This document shows positions 1 through 6,619 of a DNA stretch of 64,000 nucleotides, one piece after another. Under the pieces are notes generated by a model. The model did not search any database. It saw only the letters and a program-made list of their open reading frames with translations, and was not told where the DNA came from. The translations under genes and the position numbers were made by a program. Each line of letters opens with the position of its first letter. Position 1 is the first letter of the stretch. This DNA is from Chitinophaga niabensis (GTDB lineage Bacteria; Bacteroidota; Bacteroidia; Chitinophagales; Chitinophagaceae). The stretch is taken from positions 2,175,001-2,239,000 of the forward strand of contig NZ_CP154260.1 of the NCBI RefSeq assembly GCF_039545795.1, read 5' to 3'.

Positions 1-842
1 ATCGTTTCATGCAATTGTGCAATCACTTTGGTGCCGGCAAAGCGTTTTTGCAGGGAGGTATAATCGATCTGGGAGGCCATGATCTGTTCCTGCATATCCA
101 CCAGGTCCAGGAAAATGAGCACCATGCTTTTGCTGATACTTGTAGTACCCTGTTGTGCGGAACGCATTTTAAGCAGGAGCTCGCGCACGGCTTCCTGTTT
201 TTCATTCACGATCACCTGCTGGGCAAATACATCTTTATAAGTTTCGGTGATATCGAGATCCGGTTCGTAGAAATTAGCCCTTTGGCGGAGGTATTTTGCG
301 GTTGACTGGATGCAATCACCTAAAGTCTGCTGCACGGTCAGGTAGGGCCTGATCTGCCAGAATAATAGTGCAAGCAGGGCATACCATATACTGCCACTGA
401 GGGTAAGGAAGGAAATCTGCACTGCCATTTGCCAGGTGGTGTACTGCTCTGCCATGATGCTCACCATCACCAGCATACCTCCGATGCCTATGTTTCCACC
501 CCGGTTGCCATAGATCAGCAGCATGGAGCAAAAGAAACTGCAAAGCCCCACCCAGATGGTCAACAGCGCCATGTGAGGTAGCAGCAGGCCTGTTCCTAAA
601 GCCAGCAGGAAGATCAGGATGGTGCTGATGATCAATCCGTTCCGTTTGTGGATAATAGTGCCGGGAACATCCGCAAGGGCTGTACATAAAGCGCCCATAG
701 ATATTGCTATCCCGGTGCTGAGTTGCCCGATAGCGGCAAAAATAACAGAGGGCACAACAACGCTCAGGGTAGTACGAAGTCCGTTGCTGAAATGGTAACT
801 GAAAATAAAGGCTTTTGCTTCTTTGAGCCAACGTTCTTGCAT
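1..842 (-). CDS. FUSC/YccS-type integral membrane protein, C-terminus cut off by the window
   Basis: Reading the minus strand from an ATG at 842 gives an open frame to the window edge (280 residues visible, C-terminus missing). It begins MQERWLKEAKAF and has several hydrophobic segments in its first 150 residues, including stretches around VVVPSVIFAAIG, ISTILIFLLALGTGLLL and a block rich in L, I and F near residues 85-150. A charged cytoplasmic-looking part follows (CIQSTAKYLRQRANFYEP, then EKQEAVRELLLKMRSAQQG). This pattern of an N-terminal membrane bundle followed by a helical soluble domain fits the FUSC family (YccS/YhfK, aromatic-acid exporter-like). In that family such proteins are inner-membrane proteins linked to efflux. 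The substrate cannot be told here. The gene is divergent from smc and its 5' side faces the structured intergenic region 843-1268. The family call is by motif and topology only. Confidence 0.72.
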   Translation of the reverse strand, partial: MQERWLKEAKAFIFSYHFSNGLRTTLSVVVPSVIFAAIGQLSTGIAISMGALCTALADVPGTIIHKRNGLIISTILIFLLALGTGLLLPHMALLTIWVGLCSFFCSMLLIYGNRGGNIGIGGMLVMVSIMAEQYTTWQMAVQISFLTLSGSIWYALLALLFWQIRPYLTVQQTLGDCIQSTAKYLRQRANFYEPDLDITETYKDVFAQQVIVNEKQEAVRELLLKMRSAQQGTTSISKSMVLIFLDLVDMQEQIMASQIDYTSLQKRFAGTKVIAQLHET

Positions 843-893
843 CGTGTGCAAAATTACAATATATGAACCAGAGATTTTTTCCTTGTTATCCAC

Positions 894-1000
894 GGCCTCG
901 TACTGGCCTTGTTACGGCCTTGTAATGGCCTTTTACGGCCTCGTGACGGCCTTGATCGGCCTTGAACCGGCCTTTATCGGCCTTATCCCGGCCTTTACCC
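894..1000. repeat. Ten-unit degenerate 10-11 bp GGCCTT array
   Basis: Ten head-to-tail units each begin GGCC and average 10.7 bp: units start at 894, 905, 916, 927, 937, 948, 958, 969, 979 and 990. Typical units are GGCCTTGTTAC, GGCCTTGTAAT and GGCCTCGTGAC. Only GGCC plus a following T or TT is constant; the last four or five bases drift. The unit length is close to one DNA helical turn, so all GGCC cores would lie on the same face. The array is in the FUSC-smc intergenic region, just 5' of the FUSC gene. There are no unique spacers, so it is not a CRISPR. Confidence 0.9.
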
Positions 1001-1017
1001 ATACTTCTGGTAATAAA

Positions 1018-1042
1018 TGAGATAAGTTCAATATTTATCTCA
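1018..1042. promoter_or_regulatory. Perfect 8-bp inverted repeat, operator-like
   Basis: TGAGATAA at 1018-1025 and TTATCTCA at 1035-1042 are exact reverse complements separated by 9 bp. A dyad of two 8-bp arms about 17 bp apart centre to centre is a common form for a dimeric regulator site. It lies within the AT-rich block between FUSC and smc, directly after the GGCCTT array. No T-tract follows, so it is unlikely to be a terminator. The regulator is unknown. Confidence 0.45.
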
Positions 1043-1065
1043 CTATCAATTATTTATAGCCAGAT

Positions 1066-1095
1066 TGTGAAAAAATTATCCCCAACTGTGAATAA
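1066..1095. other. Cluster of three DnaA-box-like 9-mers (candidate origin or DnaA-binding region)
   Basis: Three near-consensus DnaA boxes are packed 10-11 bp apart. 1066-1074 reads TTTTTCACA on the minus strand, which fits TTWTNCACA. 1076-1084 reads TTATCCCCA on the plus strand, one mismatch to TTATCCACA. 1087-1095 reads TTATTCACA on the minus strand, one mismatch and fitting TTATNCACA. A fourth, TTATCCACG, lies at 886-894. The adjoining 60 bp (1021-1080) has only 14 G/C, so it could act as an unwinding element. This is a candidate replication origin or DnaA-regulated region; dnaA itself is not in the window. Confidence 0.4.
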
Positions 1096-1140
1096 GTAAA
1101 TACAAAATATTATACGTTCTCCGGTAACTTACCAAATGAT

Positions 1141-1220
1141 TCAGCATCATTGAATTTTACGTGTGAGTGTGACCATATCTGCGTACCGCTATCCCGAAGC
1201 GGCAAGCCCCATGATGCTGA
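1141..1220. other. Nested inverted repeat upstream of smc
   Basis: TCAGCATCAT at 1141-1150 and ATGATGCTGA at 1211-1220 are perfect 10-bp reverse complements enclosing about 60 bp. Inside, CCGCT (1186-1190) and AGCGG (1198-1202) form a second short stem. The element ends 18 bp before the smc -7 box. It could be a small structured RNA, a cruciform or a protein-binding dyad. It has no downstream T-run. Confidence 0.4.
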
Positions 1221-1237
1221 TATCAACTTAATTCAAT

Positions 1238-1245
1238 TATCTTTG
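1238..1245 (+). promoter_or_regulatory. smc promoter -7 box TATCTTTG
   Basis: TATCTTTG matches the Bacteroidota -7 consensus TAnnTTTG exactly and lies 23 bp before the smc start codon. No clear TTG -33 element is seen about 19 bp upstream. Confidence 0.5.
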
Positions 1246-1257
1246 GCGGCTCATAAA

Positions 1258-1265
1258 AAGGAGGT
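1258..1265 (+). promoter_or_regulatory. Strong Shine-Dalgarno AAGGAGGT before a GTG start (smc)
   Basis: AAGGAGGT is an unusually complete anti-16S match for this phylum, where most genes have none. It ends only 3 nt before the GTG at 1269, which is closer than usual. It supports the GTG start, together with the SMC-typical N-terminus MRLKTLEIKGFKSFADK. Confidence 0.55.
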
Positions 1266-1268
1266 GTT

Positions 1269-4200
1269 GTGCGTTTAAAAACACTAGAGATCAAAGGGTT
1301 TAAAAGTTTTGCGGACAAAACGGTGTTACACTTCGATGAAGGTGTAACAGGCGTTATTGGCCCTAACGGTTGCGGCAAGAGTAATATCATCGACTCTATC
1401 CGCTGGGTGATCGGAGAACATAAGATCAGTAACCTGCGTTCAGATAACCAGGCTGGCCTCGTGTTCAATGGTTCCCGTACCCGTTCCGCCAGTGGTATGG
1501 CGGAAGTAAGCCTTACGTTCGAGAACAATAAGAACGTATTGCCTACGGAATTCACCACGGTGACTGTTACCCGTAAGTTCTATAAGAATGGCGACAGCGA
1601 ATATCGTTTGAACGATGTGGTCTGCCGCCTCAAGGATATCCATAACCTCTTTATGGATACAGGGGTGAGTACAGACTCCTACGCCATCATCGAGTTAGGG
1701 ATGGTGGACGATATCATCAAGGATAAGGAGAACAGCCGCCGCCGGATGCTGGAACAGGCCGCCGGTATTTCCATCTACAAAACCCGGAAAAAGGAAGCCA
1801 AATCCAAACTGGACGCCACAGAAGGTGACCTGAACAGGATCGAGGACCTTCTTTTCGAGATCAATAACAACCTCAAGACATTGGAGAGCCAGGCCCGCAA
1901 AGCGGAACGGTTCTACGAGATCAAAAAGGAATATAAAGAGGCCAGCATTGAGCTGGCCAAAGCTTCCCTGGAAGGTTTCAACAACACCTTTAAAGACCTC
2001 ACAGAGCAGCAGCAGCAGGAAACTGACCGCAAGTTTGCCCTCGAAGCAGAGATCTCTACAGATGAGGCAGCGGTGGAACAGGATAAACTGCACTTTGTGG
2101 CGAAAGAAAGGGAGTTGCAGGTATTGCAGCGCTCTTTCAACGAACTTGTATCTACCATCCGCACCAAGGAGAATGATAAAAACCTGGCTTCCCAGCAACT
2201 GACCTACTTAAAGGAAAGGGAAAAAAGCCTGACAGATTTCCTCAACAACGCGGAAGGCCAGGCAAAAGGCCTCACGGAATCTATCGCCTTCACTGAAACG
2301 CAGGTGACAGACGAGCAGGAAGTATTTGATTCCATGCAGGATGAACTGGAAACCCTCCACGAAATGGTGGATGAGAAGAAAGAACATTTTGCAGAGAAGA
2401 AACTCAGCCTGGAAAACCTCCGGAAAGACCAGCAGCAATGGCAGCGCCAGCAATTTGAAGCGGAAAAGAAAGTGGCTATCGCCGATACTTCCGTACAGAA
2501 CCTCCAGCGCGGCATCCAGCAGTTACAGGAAGAAAAAACCAACCGCTTAACGCAGATCCAGCAACTGGAAGAAGAGAAGAGCGGTTTGCAGGAAGTACTG
2601 GAAAACAGCAAAGATGAGCTGGAAGAAATGGTGAACTTCCAGGAAGAAACAAAAGGCAAGATCCTCACCACACAAGGTGAAATAGAAGGCCTGCGGGACC
2701 GCCTGGTAGACGAGAACCGTAAACTGGATTCGAAAAAGAACGAGTACGATCTGTTGAAATCCCTTGTGGACAGCCTGGAAGGTTATCCCGAGAGTATCAA
2801 GTTCCTCAAAAAGAACACAGACTGGAATAATAAAGCTCCCATCCTCAGCGATATTTTCTTTTGCCAGGAAGCTTACCGCACCTGTATAGAAAACCTGCTG
2901 GAACCTTACCTGAACTTCTATGTAGTGAACAATGCAGAGGAAGCCATCCAGGCTATCCAGCTGCTGGACCTCCACAAAAAAGGGAAGGCTAACTTCTTTA
3001 TACTGGACCAGTTCAATCACCAGGCAGGTACCCTGTTTGCGCCTCCGGGCACTATTTCCGCACTGGAAGTGGTAGAGATTGACGAGAAATATAAAGGGCT
3101 GGGTAATTACCTGCTGGGCAAGGTGTTCATTGCGAACGACCTCACTTCCATGAACTTCGCCGAACTGCCGGACCAGGATGTACTGATCACCGAAAAGAGC
3201 GGCCGCGTTCACCGTGGTAAATACAGCATGAACGGTGGTTCTGTGGGTTTGTTCGAAGGAAAGAAATTAGGCCGCGCCAAGAACCTGGAGAAGCTGGACC
3301 AGGAGATCAAAGACCTGGAAGCTGTATGCAGCAGCCTTAAAGCACAATTGCAAGCTAAGCATGATCAGGTGCTGGGTTACAACAGTCAGTTGAATGAGAA
3401 CAAGATCAATGCTTTAAAGGAAAAAGTGAACCAGCTGAACAATCAGCTCTTTGGTTTGCAGAACAGGATCGAGAACTTCCATCACCTGATTGAAACCGGC
3501 AGCAAGCGCCTCACAGAAATGGAGCAGCAGCTGGAAGCCAATGAACAAAGTATTGCATCCGTACGGGATGAACTGGATGGCCTCAATGAAAAAGTGCATA
3601 ACCTGCACGACAGCATTCAGGCGGCAGACAGGGCAGCACAGGAAGCAGAGCAGCAATTCAACCAGGCCAGCGTGCAGTTCAATAACCAGAACCTGCAACA
3701 TACCCGCCAGCACAGTAAAGTGCAGGGTCTCAAACAGGAGCTGGATTTTAAACGTAAACAGCTGAGTGACCTGTATGTACAGGTAACAAGCAATAAAACA
3801 CAACTGGAAGATACAGCGGGTAACATCGCTGCAGCGGAAGACAGGTTGGCTTCTTCTGAAGACGGACTGGTAGACCTGTTCCGCCGCCGTGAAGAAGAAG
3901 AGAAGAGTGTGAATGAAAAGGACCAGGAGTATTACAACTTCCGTAACCACCTGCAGGAACTGGAAAGCACGCTGCGTTCCAAACTGAAAACGCGCGATCT
4001 GCTGGACCAGAACCTGAACCTGATCAAAGACAAGGTGAATGAACTCAAACTGCAACTCTCTTCCATGAAGGAAAGGCTGAGCGTGGAGTTCAAGATCAAC
4101 CTGGATGAGATCCTGGATGAAGACCGCACGGGCAGCCAGTCTGTGGAAGACCTGCAAAACAATGCGGAACGCCTCAAGAAAAGGCTGGAGAACATGGGTG

Positions 4201-4799
4201 AGATCAACCCAACAGCCATTGAAGCGTATACGGAAATGAAGAAACGTTACGAGTTCATCTTAGAACAGAAGAACGACCTGGTGACGGCTAAAGAATCCTT
4301 ACTGCAAACTATCCAGGAAGTAGAATCCACGGCTAACCAGAAGTTCCTGGATACCTTTAACCAGGTGAAAGAGAACTTCATCCGGGTGTTCAAGGCTTTG
4401 TTCACGGAAGAAGATCAGTGCGATATGATCCTGAACGATCCTTCCAACCTGGCGGATACGGGTATTGAGATCATCGCTAAACCGAAAGGGAAACGCCCGG
4501 CGGCTATTACACAATTGTCCGGTGGAGAAAAAACCCTTACGGCTACGGCATTGCTCTTTGCTATTTACCTGATCAAACCAGCACCTTTCTGTATCCTGGA
4601 TGAGGTGGATGCGCCATTGGATGATGCCAACGTAGGTAAGTTCACCAATATGATCCGCAAGTTCTCCGATAACTCCCAGTTCATTATCGTAACGCACAAC
4701 AAGCAAACGATGGCGGCTGTGGATGTGATCTACGGGGTAACCATGCAGGAAGCCGGTGTAAGTAAACTGGTACCGGTGGATTTCAGGAGTCTGAATTAA
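1269..4799 (+). CDS. smc: Chromosome segregation ATPase SMC
   Basis: This 1176-residue protein has the full SMC architecture. SMC forms the ring-shaped condensin that compacts and segregates chromosomes, usually with ScpA and ScpB; neither partner is in the window. The N-terminal ATPase half holds Walker A GPNGCGKS (residues 31-38). Two long charged, glutamine-rich coiled coils (about 170-500 and 670-1000) flank a hinge around 500-660 (LEGYPESIKFLKK onward). The C-terminal half carries the signature LSGGEKT (about 1083) and Walker B FCILDEVDAPLDD (about 1106). The start is GTG, supported by the SMC-typical first residues and a Shine-Dalgarno site. The length is typical of the family and all motifs are intact. 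A terminator at 4820 ends the unit, so the gene is probably monocistronic. Confidence 0.98.
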   Translation: MRLKTLEIKGFKSFADKTVLHFDEGVTGVIGPNGCGKSNIIDSIRWVIGEHKISNLRSDNQAGLVFNGSRTRSASGMAEVSLTFENNKNVLPTEFTTVTVTRKFYKNGDSEYRLNDVVCRLKDIHNLFMDTGVSTDSYAIIELGMVDDIIKDKENSRRRMLEQAAGISIYKTRKKEAKSKLDATEGDLNRIEDLLFEINNNLKTLESQARKAERFYEIKKEYKEASIELAKASLEGFNNTFKDLTEQQQQETDRKFALEAEISTDEAAVEQDKLHFVAKERELQVLQRSFNELVSTIRTKENDKNLASQQLTYLKEREKSLTDFLNNAEGQAKGLTESIAFTETQVTDEQEVFDSMQDELETLHEMVDEKKEHFAEKKLSLENLRKDQQQWQRQQFEAEKKVAIADTSVQNLQRGIQQLQEEKTNRLTQIQQLEEEKSGLQEVLENSKDELEEMVNFQEETKGKILTTQGEIEGLRDRLVDENRKLDSKKNEYDLLKSLVDSLEGYPESIKFLKKNTDWNNKAPILSDIFFCQEAYRTCIENLLEPYLNFYVVNNAEEAIQAIQLLDLHKKGKANFFILDQFNHQAGTLFAPPGTISALEVVEIDEKYKGLGNYLLGKVFIANDLTSMNFAELPDQDVLITEKSGRVHRGKYSMNGGSVGLFEGKKLGRAKNLEKLDQEIKDLEAVCSSLKAQLQAKHDQVLGYNSQLNENKINALKEKVNQLNNQLFGLQNRIENFHHLIETGSKRLTEMEQQLEANEQSIASVRDELDGLNEKVHNLHDSIQAADRAAQEAEQQFNQASVQFNNQNLQHTRQHSKVQGLKQELDFKRKQLSDLYVQVTSNKTQLEDTAGNIAAAEDRLASSEDGLVDLFRRREEEEKSVNEKDQEYYNFRNHLQELESTLRSKLKTRDLLDQNLNLIKDKVNELKLQLSSMKERLSVEFKINLDEILDEDRTGSQSVEDLQNNAERLKKRLENMGEINPTAIEAYTEMKKRYEFILEQKNDLVTAKESLLQTIQEVESTANQKFLDTFNQVKENFIRVFKALFTEEDQCDMILNDPSNLADTGIEIIAKPKGKRPAAITQLSGGEKTLTATALLFAIYLIKPAPFCILDEVDAPLDDANVGKFTNMIRKFSDNSQFIIVTHNKQTMAAVDVIYGVTMQEAGVSKLVPVDFRSLN

Positions 4800-4819
4800 A
4801 ATTTACATCAACTTTTTAT

Positions 4820-4853
4820 AAAGGTGTGCTGTTCTTACAGTACACCTTTTTTT
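4820..4853 (+). terminator. Rho-independent terminator after smc
   Basis: AAAGGTGT (4820-4827) pairs with ACACCTTT (4842-4849), extended by a G-U pair and CTG/CAG, around a short loop. A run of T follows on the plus strand. Confidence 0.85.
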
Positions 4854-4895
4854 ATGGTACAATGATTGCCCACTTACCTCGAAAAAATAGTTGTA

Positions 4896-6359
4896 ATGGA
4901 TCTGAAGCCAAGTCAGTCACTTACAGAAACAGACGTAAGCAGGGGTTTAAAACTGGTAATTGGAGATGGGCTGGCTTCCGAAGCGATGACCACCTTAACA
5001 GGTGGTGCCTTCATTGTGGCCATGGCTATTCTGCTGGGTGCCAATAACCTGCAGCTGGGGTTAATAGCCGCATTGCCCACCCTGGTGAACCTGTTCCAGC
5101 TGATCTCTATCTGGCTGGTCCGGCGGTTTAACAACCGCCGTGCTGTAACGGTGACCTGTGCTTTCCTGGCCCGTTTTCCCCTGATCATTATTGGCATATT
5201 TCCGCTGCTCTGGCCGGAATGGACTACCATAGAGCTGATCATCCCCATTCTTTTCTTCTATTATTTTTCCGGTGCTATTGCCGGTGCCAGCTGGAATTCA
5301 TGGATGAAAGACCTGGTGCCGGGCAATCAGCTGGGTGCTTATTTTGCCAAACGCAGCAGTTATATGCAAACGCTGAATGCGGTGTTAAGCCTGTTGCTGG
5401 CATTGGGCGTAGACTATATCCGTGATCATCAGCCATTGATGGAACTGAATGTATATGGCTGGATGTTCATTGCAGCGGGCATCATCGGGCTTTCCGGTAC
5501 CATCTTCCTTTCCAAAACGCCGGAACCGCAGGTATATATGACCAAGGAGAATATCTTCCGTTTATTACGCGGCCCGTTAAAGGACAGTAACTTCAGGCGC
5601 CTGCTGATCTTCAATTCCGCCTGGGTGTTTGCGGTGAACATTGCGGCACCCTTTTTTACCGTTTTTATGATGAAGAGTATGGGGCTGGGGCTTTCTTATA
5701 TCATTGGCCTCACCATCCTCAGCCAGGTGTCCAGCATCCTCACTATCCGGCTCTGGGGTATGTTTGCAGACCGGTACAGTAATAAAACCATTATTGCCAT
5801 TGGTGCGCCTCTGTATATTCTGTGCCTCGTGGGCTGGTGTTTTGTGGGTATCTATTCCCAACTATGGCCTAACCTGGTGTTGCTGACGGGTATTCACATC
5901 GTGATGGGGTTTGCCAATGCGGGTATTAACCTGTCCCTCACCAATATAGGGCTGAAGCTGGCGCCGCAGTCGGACGCCATCTATTATCTTGCCACAAAGA
6001 ATATTATTACAGCAGTGTTTTCTTCCCTCGCGCCGCTGGCGGGTGGATACCTGGCGGATTATTTCACCGGCCGCCATCTGAAGATAGATGCAGAGTGGGG
6101 GAGCCCTAACTGGACCAAAGCCTTTCACCTCGTGGAGCTGCATGAATGGAACTTCCTCTTTGCTTTCGGGGCGTTGCTGGCCCTGATAGCGGTGAACCGT
6201 TTAGCCAGGGTGAAGGAAACCGGAGAGGTGGAAAAGGACATGGTGGTGCGGATCATGCGCAGTACCATCCGGCATAACCTCAAGCAGAGCTTCCTGATAG
6301 GCAACCTGATGACGGGGTATTCCACTATTAAGAATGTTTTCAGGCGCAAGTTTTTTTAG
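4896..6359 (+). CDS. MFS-family transporter
   Basis: A 487-residue polytopic protein with about twelve hydrophobic segments spread along its length, as in the major facilitator superfamily. The first pair surrounds GGAFIVAMAILLGANNLQLG and ends in the cytoplasmic loop WLVRRFNNRRAV, which resembles the MFS loop 2-3 motif. A second six-helix half begins near residue 225 after RLLRGPLKDSNFRRLL. The substrate cannot be inferred. I chose the ATG at 4896 over an in-frame TTG at 4866 because the ten extra residues add nothing recognisable and 4866 lies right behind the smc terminator. The reading frame ends RRKFF, and its stop codon lies in the first unit of the tandem array 6348-6572, so the extreme C-terminus is part of that repeat. 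Confidence 0.85.
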   Translation: MDLKPSQSLTETDVSRGLKLVIGDGLASEAMTTLTGGAFIVAMAILLGANNLQLGLIAALPTLVNLFQLISIWLVRRFNNRRAVTVTCAFLARFPLIIIGIFPLLWPEWTTIELIIPILFFYYFSGAIAGASWNSWMKDLVPGNQLGAYFAKRSSYMQTLNAVLSLLLALGVDYIRDHQPLMELNVYGWMFIAAGIIGLSGTIFLSKTPEPQVYMTKENIFRLLRGPLKDSNFRRLLIFNSAWVFAVNIAAPFFTVFMMKSMGLGLSYIIGLTILSQVSSILTIRLWGMFADRYSNKTIIAIGAPLYILCLVGWCFVGIYSQLWPNLVLLTGIHIVMGFANAGINLSLTNIGLKLAPQSDAIYYLATKNIITAVFSSLAPLAGGYLADYFTGRHLKIDAEWGSPNWTKAFHLVELHEWNFLFAFGALLALIAVNRLARVKETGEVEKDMVVRIMRSTIRHNLKQSFLIGNLMTGYSTIKNVFRRKFF

Positions 6360-6572
6360 AAAGGTGGTTATTCTTCCTTCAGGAGGATTTTCCCGTGTAA
6401 GTTTTTTAGAAAGGTGGTTATTCTTCCTTCAGGAGGATTTTCCGGCGTAAGTTTTTTAGAAAGGTGGTTATTTTTCCTTCAGGAGGATTTTCCCGGCGTA
6501 AGTTTTTTTAGATAAGTGATTATTCCAGCCCCTCTTATTTTCAGCCGCAGGTTTTTTTGATGGGTGGATTTG
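6348..6572. repeat. Tandem ~50-bp repeats seeded by the MFS gene 3' end
   Basis: Units of 51, 50 and 51 bp start at 6348, 6399 and 6449. Each has AAG plus a T-run plus AGA, then AAGGTGGTTATT, then CTTCAGGAGGATTTTCC. These three are nearly identical. A degenerate fourth unit (6500-6548) and a partial fifth (6549-6572) follow. Unit 1 contains the last codons and TAG stop of the MFS gene. The fifth merges into the promoter of the next gene, whose -33 TTTG is at 6569-6572. The units differ only by point changes and one-base indels, and carry no ORF. The order of decay suggests that the copies next to the gene are the youngest. Confidence 0.92.
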
Positions 6573-6599
6573 AATATTAGCGGAAGCGCAGTATTTTGG
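6569..6599 (+). promoter_or_regulatory. Promoter TTTG-N19-TATTTTGG
   Basis: TTTG at 6569-6572 and TATTTTGG at 6592-6599 are separated by 19 bp, close to the Bacteroidota consensus. The start codon of the downstream lipoprotein is at 6620, so the leader would be short, about 15 nt. Confidence 0.5.
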
Positions 6600-6619
6600 G
6601 AGTTATATCTTTTCGGGCT

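Noticed and set aside
316..831. 171-codon minus-strand frame
   Set aside because: It is the wrong frame of the FUSC-type gene; the real frame starts at 842 and runs to the window edge.
823..1020. 65-codon plus-strand frame over the GGCCTT array
   Set aside because: Its translation is only the repeat (YGL/IGL-like runs), it has no family resemblance and it overlaps the FUSC start.
6348..6572. Possible CRISPR array
   Set aside because: The units are directly adjacent with no unique spacers and no cas genes are nearby.
6348..6572. Set of terminators
   Set aside because: The T-runs come before, not after, a stable stem; the stem TCCT-TC-AGGA is too short.
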